Assembly: GCA_963798435.1 (NCBI GenBank)
Contig: CAWCTF010000003.1
Coordinates: 62,001-126,000, forward strand
DNA length: 64,000 nucleotides
DNA from: JALHST01 sp963798435
GTDB taxonomy: Bacteria; Bacteroidota; Bacteroidia; Flavobacteriales; Flavobacteriaceae
Reading direction: 5' to 3'
Under the pieces are notes generated by a model. The model was given only the letters and a program-made list of their open reading frames with translations. It was not told the origin of the DNA and made no database searches. Made by a program: the position numbers and the translations under genes. How positions within the stretch are numbered: position 1 is the stretch's first letter; every line of letters begins with the position of its first letter. Below are positions 25,609 to 35,380 of this stretch, one piece after another.

Positions 25609-27990
25609 ATGCTTAAAAACTATCTTAAAACCGCTTGGAGGAACCTGTTGGGAAACAGGGTTTTCTCCTTGATAAATATCTCGGGTTTAAGTATTGGCTT
25701 GGCATGTTGCCTGCTCATTTTGTTATATGCCAAGGACGAAGTCAGTTTTGATCGTTTTCATGAAAATACTGAAAATCTATATCAATTGACCTGCAAGATA
25801 ATTGAGAGTAATGGAATGGAAAATACCTTCGGCATCGCCGGAAACATACAGGGCCCCAGTTTTACGAGGGAGATTCCTGAAATCAGGGAATATGTACGAG
25901 TAAAGGAAAATAATTCGATCCTAAAAAAGGACGGGGAGACCTTTTATGAAAATATCACATGGGTCGATGATAATTTCTTCAATGTTTTTGCATTTCCTCT
26001 GCTTAAAGGCAATAAGGAGACTGTACTTAAGGATATAAAATCGGTCGTACTGACTGAAGAAATGGCCTTGAAATATTTTGGCGTGTCAGAGCCCATTGGG
26101 CAAACCATTGAATTACAGATAAATAATGTATTTGAAAGTTTTGCAGTGACAGGCGTTGCCAAAAAAGCACCTCAGAATTCGAGCATTAAGTTCCAGATCC
26201 TGCTCCCTTTTAATTATTTAGACACCAAATATCCTGACGAAGAATGGCTTAGTTTAAGTTTCCCTACCTATTTAGTATTAAATGATCATGCCGATATCGA
26301 TGCTATAAAATCCAAAATGGCGAAATCATTTGAAGACAATGCAGGGAAGCAGCTAGCGATCGAAAAACAACATGGTTTTGACGCACAGTTCATTTATGGT
26401 TTGGAACCTTTCGTGAGCATGCATCTTAATAAGGATATTGCCTATACCCCTGAGGTAAGTGATCCTATATATTCGTATATCCTATCAGGTATTGCCCTTT
26501 TTATTTTATTGATTGCCTGTATCAATTTCGTAAATCTCACTGTAGCAAAATCCTTAAGGCGCGGAAAGGAAATCGGGATACGAAAAGTGGTCGGCGGTGG
26601 ACGAAGACAATTGATCATGCAGTTTATGGGGGAATCCTTCATTCTGTGTCTGATCGCATTTTGTTTCGCTTTTCTTTTGGCCCGGACATTGTTGCCATTC
26701 TTCAATGATGTTTCTAACAAACAATTAGAATTGGGCTACTTGATTGATTATAAACTGATCACATCCTTTGTCGTATTGTTTTTTGTGACGGTTTTTGCCG
26801 CTGGATTTTATCCCGCCCTTGTGCTGTCTGGTTTTGAACCGGTCAAGACGTTATACGGTCGTTTCTCGTATTCAAACAAAAATTATCTCTCGAAAGGTCT
26901 GGTCGTGCTGCAATTTTCCTTGACAACATTTATGTTGATCACCACCTTATTTATTTACAATCAGTTTGAATTTCTAACAAATGAAGACCTCGGATATAAT
27001 GATAAGAATCTGGTAATCCTTTCTGTAGGTCAAGATGGCAATACCACATTCATGAATACTTTTAAAGCGCAATTATCCCAAATTCCCGGGGTCGAAAAGG
27101 TCGCCATGCGACAAAATGGCTACTGGGGAACGAATTCAAAAGCGAATGGTTTTGATATTCCCGTAGCATTCGATCATATTGATGAAAACTATTTGCCAAC
27201 ATTGGGGCTTAATTTATTGGAAGGTCGAAATTTCTCCAAGGATTTTCCGGCAGATTCCACCAATTCGGTCTTGGTGAATGAAGCTTATATCAATGCTGCT
27301 GGTTGGAAAGGTTCGGCTCTGGACAAGACCATCGATTTTTTTAATGGCAGGGAAACCAAACTTAATGTGATCGGCGTCGTAAAGGATTACCATTTTGGAT
27401 CCTTGAAGGAGAAAATATCCCCCCAGATATTCAGTATGGAGCCTGGTAGGGGGTATGGAAGTTTTTTGATCCGGATTGCTCCCGAGAACAAACCCCGGAC
27501 ATTGGCTGCTATTGGTGAAGTATATAAATCCTTGGCGCCATACCGACCTTTTAAATATGATTTTATGGAAGATCTGAATTTTAAAAACTACGAGAAAGAA
27601 GCAAAATGGAAGCAAATTATAGCCTTTGGTGCGGTATTGATGATTTTCATTTCCTGCATAGGTCTCTTTGGCTTGACATTACTTTCAGTACAACAGCGTA
27701 CGAAAGAGATCGGGGTTCGGAAGATTCTTGGGGCAAATGTACTTCAAATTTCAAGCATGTTGACCCAGAACTTCATAGTTCTGATCTTCATCTCATTTGT
27801 GATAGCAATTCCGTTTGCTTGGTATGTTACTTCTCAATGGCTTGAAAATTTTGCATATAAAATCGAAATAACCTGGGAGGTATTTGCTTTTGCAGCATTG
27901 TTCACCTTAGGGATTGCCATAATTACAATTAGTTATCAGACTTTCAATGCGGCATCTTTGGATCCCGCGAAAAGTTTACGCACAGAATAA
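25609..27990 (+). CDS. MacB/FtsX-type ABC permease 1 of 13
   Basis: A 793-aa inner-membrane permease made of two FtsX/MacB modules in one chain. TM1 is ~18-41 (SLINISGLSIGLACCLLILLY). Periplasmic domain 1 is ~45-280. TM2-4 lie between ~287 and ~405, with FVNLTVAKSLRRGKEIGIRK after TM2. Module 1 ends with GFEPVKTLYG, and TM5 (~432-452) opens module 2. Periplasmic domain 2 is ~455-675, then TM6-8, with RTKEIGVRKILGA from residue 697. The C-terminus is DPAKSLRTE. It directly follows the intact ATPase. The substrate is unknown; the family works by transmitting ATPase motion to periplasmic partners. Confidence 0.9.
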   Translation: MLKNYLKTAWRNLLGNRVFSLINISGLSIGLACCLLILLYAKDEVSFDRFHENTENLYQLTCKIIESNGMENTFGIAGNIQGPSFTREIPEIREYVRVKENNSILKKDGETFYENITWVDDNFFNVFAFPLLKGNKETVLKDIKSVVLTEEMALKYFGVSEPIGQTIELQINNVFESFAVTGVAKKAPQNSSIKFQILLPFNYLDTKYPDEEWLSLSFPTYLVLNDHADIDAIKSKMAKSFEDNAGKQLAIEKQHGFDAQFIYGLEPFVSMHLNKDIAYTPEVSDPIYSYILSGIALFILLIACINFVNLTVAKSLRRGKEIGIRKVVGGGRRQLIMQFMGESFILCLIAFCFAFLLARTLLPFFNDVSNKQLELGYLIDYKLITSFVVLFFVTVFAAGFYPALVLSGFEPVKTLYGRFSYSNKNYLSKGLVVLQFSLTTFMLITTLFIYNQFEFLTNEDLGYNDKNLVILSVGQDGNTTFMNTFKAQLSQIPGVEKVAMRQNGYWGTNSKANGFDIPVAFDHIDENYLPTLGLNLLEGRNFSKDFPADSTNSVLVNEAYINAAGWKGSALDKTIDFFNGRETKLNVIGVVKDYHFGSLKEKISPQIFSMEPGRGYGSFLIRIAPENKPRTLAAIGEVYKSLAPYRPFKYDFMEDLNFKNYEKEAKWKQIIAFGAVLMIFISCIGLFGLTLLSVQQRTKEIGVRKILGANVLQISSMLTQNFIVLIFISFVIAIPFAWYVTSQWLENFAYKIEITWEVFAFAALFTLGIAIITISYQTFNAASLDPAKSLRTE

Positions 27991-28021
27991 ATAAAAATTA
28001 TCAATCAAAAATCAATCAAGT

Positions 28022-30421
28022 ATGTTTAAGAATTATCTAAAAATCGCCTGGCGAAACCTTCGAAAAAACAAAGGGTATTCGGCCATAAATATTGGAGGGT
28101 TCGCGCTTGGAATGGCGGTAACCCTGATCATCGGGCTTTGGGTCCAAGACGAATTGACCTACAATAAGTATTTCAAAAACAAGGACCAGATCGCTCAGGT
28201 ATATCAGTCCCAGACCTTTAACGGAAATACCGGTACGGGGCCCGCCATTCCCAGACCGCTCGAAAAAGCGCTACGGGACGGGTACGCAGATAATTTCAAA
28301 TACCTCGTCATGTCAACTTGGAACAATTCGAGATATCTGAAATACAAGGAGAAGAGCCTTTCTAAAACAGGATATTTCATGCAATCGGAAGGGCCGGAAA
28401 TGCTCGACCTGAAAATCTTGAAAGGCGAAAAAGATGGCTTGCGTGAAATCAATTCGGTGATGCTTTCCGAATCGGTCGCCCATGCACTTTTCGGGGATGA
28501 AGAACCCATAGGGAAGACCGTGACGGTGAATAACGAATATGATGTGAATGTGAGTGCGGTGTATGCCGATGTGCCATTTAACAACGCCTTTCACGATGCC
28601 GAGTATCTAATGCCATGGGACAAAGTGCTCGCTACCCAGGAGTGGATGAAGAATGCCGAAGATCAGTGGGGGAACAACTCCTTTCAGATGTTCGTTCAAA
28701 TCGCCGATAATACCACCATGGAAAAGGTTACCGAGGCGATTCTGGATGTCAAAAAAAGGTTGAATGAGGATACGGTAGAATTCAATCCACAAATATTTCT
28801 CTTTCCCATGAACGATTGGTATCTGCGCAACAATTTCGAGGATGGCAAGCAGGTGGGTGGACGCATAAAATATGTATGGCTCTTCGGAATTATCGGGGTA
28901 TTCGTGTTGCTTTTGGCCTGTATAAACTTCATGAACCTAAGTACGGCAAGGTCTGAAAAAAGGGCCAAGGAAGTAGGAATCCGAAAATCAATCGGCTCCC
29001 AGAGAAACCAATTGATAAACCAATTTCTGAGCGAATCTTTTTTGGTAGTTTTGTTCGCTTTTGTTATTTCGGTACTTATTGTACTCATATCATTACATGC
29101 ATTTAATGAGCTCTCAAAAAAGGAGATTTCCTTTCCATGGACCAATGGCATTTTTTGGGTAAGCTCGTTGGTATTCATTTTATTTACGGCCTTGGTGGCT
29201 GGTAGTTATCCCGCCTTGTATTTATCCTCATTCAAACCCGTAGATGTTTTAAAGGGAACGTTCAAGGCCGGAAAATATGCCGGTCTGCCCCGGAAAATTC
29301 TGGTCGTTGTACAATTTACGGTTTCGGTAGCCTTTATCATTGGCACCGTGATCGTTATGCAACAGATCAATCATGCTAAAAACCGTCCGGTCGGATATAA
29401 TAAAGAGGGACTGGTGCAAATACCTACATTCAGTCAGGATTTCGAGGGAAAATACGATTTAATGCGTAGTGAGTTTTTGAATTCGAACGCCATAGTCGAA
29501 ATGTCGGCTTCAAGCAGCCCCACAACGCAGATTTGGTCGAACCGTAGCGGATTTGATTGGGAAGGAAAACCCGAAGGTTTTCAGGAAGATTTGGCATGGA
29601 CAGAAGTTACCCCGGAATACGCGAAGTCATTGGGTATGAAAATTGTCGAAGGCCGTGATTTTTCGAGGGAGTTTGCTACCGATTCGAACGCTGTTCTTAT
29701 CAATAAGACCGCTGTAAAATATATGGGCCTCAAGAACCCCGTCGGCATGTTATTAAAAGACGACGATGAAGAAGACCCAGACCCGCCTTTGAAGATTATC
29801 GGGGTCGTTGAGGATATGATTACACAATCTCCTTATGAACCTGTTAAACAAGGCTTGTATGTGTACGACAAACACGGCAATTCTAGTTATTATAACCTGC
29901 GCCTGAACCCGAATCAAAGTGCAAGTCAGAATTTGGCCGTTATTGAAAGGATTTTTAAAGAACATTTTCCAGATCTCCCATTTGAATATGATTTTGTGGA
30001 TACTGAATACGGTGAAAAATTCGCCTCGGAGGAACGAATCGGGACACTATCAGGGGTTTTCACTGCCTTGGCCATTTTGATCAGCTGTCTGGGCTTATTC
30101 GGACTCACCTCGTTTGTCGCCGAACAACGTACCAAGGAGATTGGTGTACGAAAAGTATTGGGGGCATCGGTATTCAGTCTTTGGAACATGCTTTCAAAAG
30201 ACTTTCTAAAACTTGTGATCATCTCCTGTTTTATAGCCATCCCAATCTCCTATTACATTATGAACGGTTGGTTGCAGGATTATCCATATCATGTACTCCT
30301 GAAATGGTGGATTTTCGCCTTGGCGGTAATCGGGGCCATGGCAATTACAGTGCTTACGGTAAGTTTCCAGGCCATAAAAGCGGCGAATGCGAATCCTGTA
30401 AAAAGTTTGCGCACTGAATAA
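28022..30421 (+). CDS. MacB/FtsX-type ABC permease 2 of 13
   Basis: A 799-aa double-module permease with the same plan as its neighbours: head MFKNYLKIAWRNLRKNKG, TM1 ~20-42, large periplasmic domain, TM2-4 with FMNLSTARSEKRAKEVGIRK after TM2, middle TM5 (LVVVQFTVSVAFIIGTVIVM), second periplasmic domain, TM6-8 with RTKEIGVRKVLGAS, tail NPVKSLRTE. Only 31 bp separate it from permease 1, so translation is probably coupled at the mRNA level. Its last ~40 bp and the gap after it closely match the end of permease 3 and the gap after that, a sign of duplication at gene junctions. Confidence 0.9.
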   Translation: MFKNYLKIAWRNLRKNKGYSAINIGGFALGMAVTLIIGLWVQDELTYNKYFKNKDQIAQVYQSQTFNGNTGTGPAIPRPLEKALRDGYADNFKYLVMSTWNNSRYLKYKEKSLSKTGYFMQSEGPEMLDLKILKGEKDGLREINSVMLSESVAHALFGDEEPIGKTVTVNNEYDVNVSAVYADVPFNNAFHDAEYLMPWDKVLATQEWMKNAEDQWGNNSFQMFVQIADNTTMEKVTEAILDVKKRLNEDTVEFNPQIFLFPMNDWYLRNNFEDGKQVGGRIKYVWLFGIIGVFVLLLACINFMNLSTARSEKRAKEVGIRKSIGSQRNQLINQFLSESFLVVLFAFVISVLIVLISLHAFNELSKKEISFPWTNGIFWVSSLVFILFTALVAGSYPALYLSSFKPVDVLKGTFKAGKYAGLPRKILVVVQFTVSVAFIIGTVIVMQQINHAKNRPVGYNKEGLVQIPTFSQDFEGKYDLMRSEFLNSNAIVEMSASSSPTTQIWSNRSGFDWEGKPEGFQEDLAWTEVTPEYAKSLGMKIVEGRDFSREFATDSNAVLINKTAVKYMGLKNPVGMLLKDDDEEDPDPPLKIIGVVEDMITQSPYEPVKQGLYVYDKHGNSSYYNLRLNPNQSASQNLAVIERIFKEHFPDLPFEYDFVDTEYGEKFASEERIGTLSGVFTALAILISCLGLFGLTSFVAEQRTKEIGVRKVLGASVFSLWNMLSKDFLKLVIISCFIAIPISYYIMNGWLQDYPYHVLLKWWIFALAVIGAMAITVLTVSFQAIKAANANPVKSLRTE

Positions 30422-30471
30422 AAAAACTTTGCTTTTCTAAGGTGAGTGCTAAAAATTGAAAACACAATGTC

Positions 30472-32872
30472 ATGTTTAAAAACTATCTCAAAATTGCGTG
30501 GAGGAACTTATTAAAAAATAAGGGGTATTCTGCCATTAACATCGGAGGGCTCGCAATTGGCATGGCGTGCTTCCTTTTGATTACGGTTTTTATTCAAAAT
30601 GAATTGTCATTTGACAGCTATCATGAAAAAGGAGATCGCATTTATCGGGTCGATCATCATAGTAACCCAAAGGACCACAATGATGCCTGGGTCTGGGGGA
30701 ATGCACCAGTGGGTGCGGCCTTAAAAGCCGATTTCTCAGAAGTGGTGGAAACCGTGCAGTTCTCGGGACGTTCTGATGTTTTGTTTAAATATGGGGATCG
30801 TTCTTTTCAGGAATCAAATTGTTTTTATGTAGATGCGAGCGTTTTCAGCGTCTTTAGCTGGCCACTGATTTCAGGGAACCCAAAGACCGCCCTGGAAGCA
30901 CCCTACTCTATCGTATTGACCGAAAGCAGTGCGAAAAAATATTTTGGGGATCGAAGATCGGATGGGAAAATCAATCGAAGGAATCGGTGGTAGGGCCAAT
31001 GATGGGGTCTATACGGTAACGGGAGTCATGAAGGACGTCCCTTCCAGTTCCCATTTTGATTTCGACTTTCTCATGTCAATGAGTTCGTTCTACCAAACAC
31101 GGCCTGAAATTTTTGATATGTGGGGCTATGTTGACTTCTACACGTATTTTTTAGTTTCGGGGAATTTTAATCAAATGGCATTTCAATCAAAAATGCCCGA
31201 ATTCCTTAAAAAAAATTGGCCCGTCAGGGAAGATTCGTATTACAATATCACTTTTGAACCCCTTAAGGATGTATACCTCCATTCGACTGCCCAAAGACAG
31301 CCAGGGGTAATAGGTAGCTTATCAAATATATATATTTTCGGAATTATAGGAATCTTTATCTTGATCATCGCTTCGATCAATTTTATGAATCTCGCGACCG
31401 CTAGATCTTTGGAAAGAGCCAAGGAAGTTGGCATACGAAAGGTAATTGGGGCCAACAAAAAGGGACTCGTCTATCAATTTTTAGGAGAGTCGTTGACCAT
31501 GGTCCTTATCGCTGCGACCCTCGGTCTGGCTTTGGTTATCCTCTGCCTCCCATGGATGCGGGAAATAACCGGAAAGCCATTTTTTACCGCCACCATTTTG
31601 AATACCTCCACCCTCCTTTTGTATGTCATAACCGCGTTGATCACTGGCTTGTTGGCAGGTAGCTACCCAGCTTTTATTTTATCGGGTTATACCCCCGTTG
31701 GTGTTTTAAAGGGCGTATTTAGAGCGTCGCCAAAAGGGACTAGTATTCGTAGGAGCCTCGTTGTTTTTCAATTCAGTCTTTCTATAGCACTCATCGCAAG
31801 TACTGCAATTGTGTTTTATCAATTGAGCTATATGCTGCATAAAAATCTAGGCTTTGATCGTGAGCAGATGCTTGTGATCGACTTTAATTATGATAGCAAG
31901 GTCGTTGGCGGAATCGAGGCCATCAAGAATACATTTTTGGAGAATTCGGAGGTGACCTCGGTTTCGGCATCCAGAACGGTCCCGGGAGCCCATTTCCCCG
32001 GAGCGGGCACGTTCATTGAGTCCTCGGAAGGTAAAATGGAATTGTTTGAACCTTCGCTGTACGAAGTAGACGTTGATTTTATTCCTCATTTCGGAATGCA
32101 AATGGCTGCAGGTAGATCGTATTCAAGGGATTTTCCTGCCGATACGATTTCATCACTTGTGGTCAATGAGGCGGCCGTTACCTATTTTGGGTATTCCGAA
32201 CCGGCTGACATCATTGGAAAGCGTTTTGAGCAATGGGGAAAGGAAGGGCAGGTAATCGGGGTCGTCAAAGATTTTAATTTTTTGTCACTGCACCAAAAGG
32301 TGGAGCCACTGACCTTGCGATTAGAACCGAATAGCAGTCGCTACTTGACCTTAAAGATACAAACTACCGATATGCCGCGCACATTGACAGACATCGAAGG
32401 TATTTGGAAAGAGGTTGCGCCGCATCGACCCTTTCTTTATAGCTTTTTGGATGAATCGTTTAATAGGCAGTATGAAAGCGATATCCGATTTAAATACGTA
32501 TTCTCGATATTTTCAGGGTTGACCATATTGATTGCCTGTTTGGGACTGTTGGGACTGGCCACCTACAGTGCCATGCAGCGAACCAAGGAAATCGGCATTC
32601 GAAAAGTATTGGGGGCTGGATCCATGAGTATCGTTCAACTGCTTTCGAAGGAGTTTATAAAATTGGTTGTAATTGCCATTTTCATCGCAACACCATTTGC
32701 TTGGTATGCGATGCGTCAATGGTTGAACAATTATGCCTATCGGGTTAACATGAATTTTTGGGCTTTTTTTCTGGCTGGGGGCATTGCATTGTTGATTGCG
32801 ATATTGACAATCAGTTATCAGGCCATAAAAGCGGCCAATGCGAGTCCCGTAAAAAGTTTGCGCTCGGAATAA
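30472..32872 (+). pseudogene. MacB/FtsX-type ABC permease 3 of 13, split by a one-base frameshift
   Basis: The first frame (from ATG 30472) carries the head MFKNYLKIAWRNLLKNKG, TM1 and part of periplasmic domain 1. It leaves the family alignment after KKYFGD at 30951 and stops at 30993. A second frame picks up exactly at 30953 and runs to 32872 with the rest of the permease. Removing the C at 30952 restores YFGDEDRMGKSI, the conserved form of this segment, and gives a 799-aa protein of normal length ending SPVKSLRSE. All other motifs are intact (FMNLATARSLERAKEVGIRK, RTKEIGIRKVLGAG). Either a very recent mutation, a switchable site or a sequencing error. As read, the gene is broken. Confidence 0.88.
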
Positions 32873-32923
32873 AAAACCTTTTCCTTATCTAAGGTGGATG
32901 TTAAAAATTGAAAACGTAGTGTC

Positions 32924-35275
32924 ATGTTTAAAAACTATCTCAAAATTGCGTGGAGGAACTTATTAAAAAATAAGGGGTACAGTGCGCTCAATATTTTTGG
33001 ATTGGCTATAGGGATTACCTGTGCCAGTCTAATATTACTTTGGGTCGAAGATGAAGTTAATTTTGATAGTGTTTTTCCTAAACAAGACGTACTGTACTTT
33101 TTGCCTACCAATCAGCAATATGAGGGGGAATGGCGAACGTTTTATTCAACGCCCATGCTATTGGCCCGCGACTTAAAGCAAGAGATTCCGGAAATTGTGA
33201 GGGCTGTGGCAACCTCATCCCAAAATCTACTCTTCACCGAGGGTGAAAATGGAATAAATCGGCAAGGCAGATATGCCAACGCGGATTTCTTTGAAATATT
33301 TAGCTTGCAATTTCTCGAAGGAGATTCCGAAACGGCTTTTGATAGACCAGATGCTATTGTGCTAACTCGAAAAACAGCATCCGATTTATTTGGGGAAAAT
33401 ACACAAGTACTAAATAAAGTGCTTCGCGTTAACGACAAAGAGAATTATGTGATAACCGGTGTTATCAAGGATCTGCCTAAAAATATAACCTTTGGTTTTG
33501 AATGGTTGGCCCCATTTGAGCGTTACTCGGCAGGCGTCGAGTGGATGCAGGAATACGGCAGTAATTTTACCGACACCTTTGTGGAACTCGCCCCTGGAGC
33601 TGATTTTGAAGCGGTAAATGCCAAAGTTCGTAGAATGATTCCCTCAAAGATCGAGCAGTCTAAAACCTATGCTTTTTTGCATTCTATAAAAGATTGGCAT
33701 CTGAGATCCAATTTTGAAGGGGGGAAAAAAGTGGGTGGTCAAATAGTTTACGTGAGGTTGTTTGCATTTATTGCATTCATAATCTTACTTATTGCCTGTA
33801 TTAATTTTATGAATCTTTCCACGGCAAGAAGCGAAAAACGGGCGAAGGAAGTGGGCGTTCGTAAGGTTTTAGGTTCGGGGAAAGGAAGATTGATTTCGCA
33901 GTTTTTGGCGGAAACCTTAATCACGGCAACGCTTGCCTCCATTGTTAGTGTTTTGCTATTATTCATATTGCTTCCACAGTTTAACTTGCTTGTGGAAAAG
34001 CAGATTGCGCTTCGGCTTTTCTCGCCTTTGCACGTACTTTCCCTCATAGGCATTACCATGATTTGTGGACTTTTGTCGGGTTGGTATCCGGCATTTTATC
34101 TATCCTCCTTCAAACCAGTGGCGGTTATTAAAGGGGTAAAGGCTAAAGAAGGAAGTGCAAGCCTTATTCGACGGGTTTTGGTCGTTGCGCAGTTTGCGGT
34201 TTCCATCATCTTTATTATCAGTACGATTATCGTTTATCAACAGATACAACATGTAAAAGAACGTGATTTGGGATATCAAAAAGAGAACCTTATCAAAATG
34301 GATGTAAATGGTGATATGGTGAAAAATTTCAATTCCATTCGGCAAGATATGATTGCATCTGGAATGGTTGAGAATGTGGGCCTGAACAATTCCCAAATCC
34401 TTTACGGTGGTAATAATGGTTCGGGTTTTCAATGGAAGGGCGGTGCAGATACGGAAGATGTTCTTATTTCCTTTAGACACATAACATCATCTTTCTTGGA
34501 AACTGCCGGAATGAAAGTGGTTGAAGGCAGAAATTTTGGTGAGAATGTTGCCGCCGATAGCACAAATGTCCTGGTTTCAGAGTCACTGGCTAAAATGATG
34601 GGAGAAGGGAGTGCAGTCGGCAAGACGATCACTAGAGGCGTAACCTATCACATAATTGGCGTGGTTAAAGATTATTTATTCGGCAATATGTATGGGAGCG
34701 CCGACCCTGTATTATTTTTTAACAATCCCGATGCTGCAAATTACATGTATGTAAAAGGGATGTCGGGTAGGGCAATGAGCGAAGTACTTGCGACAATGGA
34801 GCAGGTGATGAAAAAATACAACCCTGCATTTCCTTTTGAATACGAATTTGTGGATGATGCTTTTAACGCAATGTTCAGAAGTGAACAACTTATGGGCAAC
34901 CTTTCAAAAATATTTGCCGTGCTAGCCGTAATTATTTCATGTCTGGGTCTATTTGGACTCTCGGCATTTACGGCAGAGCAACGTAGAAAGGAAATTGGCG
35001 TAAGAAAAGTATTGGGAGCCAGCGTTTCCGGCATTGTAAATCTACTTTCAAAAGATTTTTTGAGGTTAGTATTTATCTCTCTATTGATTGCCATTCCATT
35101 GGCATGGTATGCCATGCAAAATTGGTTGGAACGTTTTGCGTATCGCATTGAAATCAATTGGTTGGTTTTTGTCATTGCCGGCGTTGTTGCCATTACTATA
35201 GCCCTGTTGACAGTTAGCTTTCAGGCTTTCAAAGCGGCCACGGCCAACCCGGTGAAAAGTTTACGCTCAGAATAG
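32924..35275 (+). CDS. MacB/FtsX-type ABC permease 4 of 13
   Basis: At 783 aa this is the shortest permease of the run, still complete: head MFKNYLKIAWRNLLKNKG, TM1 ~20-42, periplasmic domain 1, TM2-4 with FMNLSTARSEKRAKEVGVRK, middle TM5 (VLVVAQFAVSIIFIISTIIV), periplasmic domain 2, TM6-8 with RRKEIGVRKVLGAS, tail NPVKSLRSE. Its first 56 bp are identical at the DNA level to those of permease 3, and the 50 bp before it nearly so. After that the two genes diverge abruptly. Position and strand suggest co-transcription with its neighbours. Confidence 0.9.
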   Translation: MFKNYLKIAWRNLLKNKGYSALNIFGLAIGITCASLILLWVEDEVNFDSVFPKQDVLYFLPTNQQYEGEWRTFYSTPMLLARDLKQEIPEIVRAVATSSQNLLFTEGENGINRQGRYANADFFEIFSLQFLEGDSETAFDRPDAIVLTRKTASDLFGENTQVLNKVLRVNDKENYVITGVIKDLPKNITFGFEWLAPFERYSAGVEWMQEYGSNFTDTFVELAPGADFEAVNAKVRRMIPSKIEQSKTYAFLHSIKDWHLRSNFEGGKKVGGQIVYVRLFAFIAFIILLIACINFMNLSTARSEKRAKEVGVRKVLGSGKGRLISQFLAETLITATLASIVSVLLLFILLPQFNLLVEKQIALRLFSPLHVLSLIGITMICGLLSGWYPAFYLSSFKPVAVIKGVKAKEGSASLIRRVLVVAQFAVSIIFIISTIIVYQQIQHVKERDLGYQKENLIKMDVNGDMVKNFNSIRQDMIASGMVENVGLNNSQILYGGNNGSGFQWKGGADTEDVLISFRHITSSFLETAGMKVVEGRNFGENVAADSTNVLVSESLAKMMGEGSAVGKTITRGVTYHIIGVVKDYLFGNMYGSADPVLFFNNPDAANYMYVKGMSGRAMSEVLATMEQVMKKYNPAFPFEYEFVDDAFNAMFRSEQLMGNLSKIFAVLAVIISCLGLFGLSAFTAEQRRKEIGVRKVLGASVSGIVNLLSKDFLRLVFISLLIAIPLAWYAMQNWLERFAYRIEINWLVFVIAGVVAITIALLTVSFQAFKAATANPVKSLRSE

Positions 35276-35380
35276 GCTCCACCTCTAGATCCATGTCTTA
35301 GGGGAGGAGAACAAGAAAAAAGGGGAATTAGCACTTGCTCCTCCCTCGAGCAGGGAATTATAATTATAAAAACAAAAGTC

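Noticed and set aside
28204..28584. Minus-strand frames opposite the permeases (several of 90-160 aa)
   Set aside because: They recur opposite the same conserved permease segments and have no independent motif or start context.
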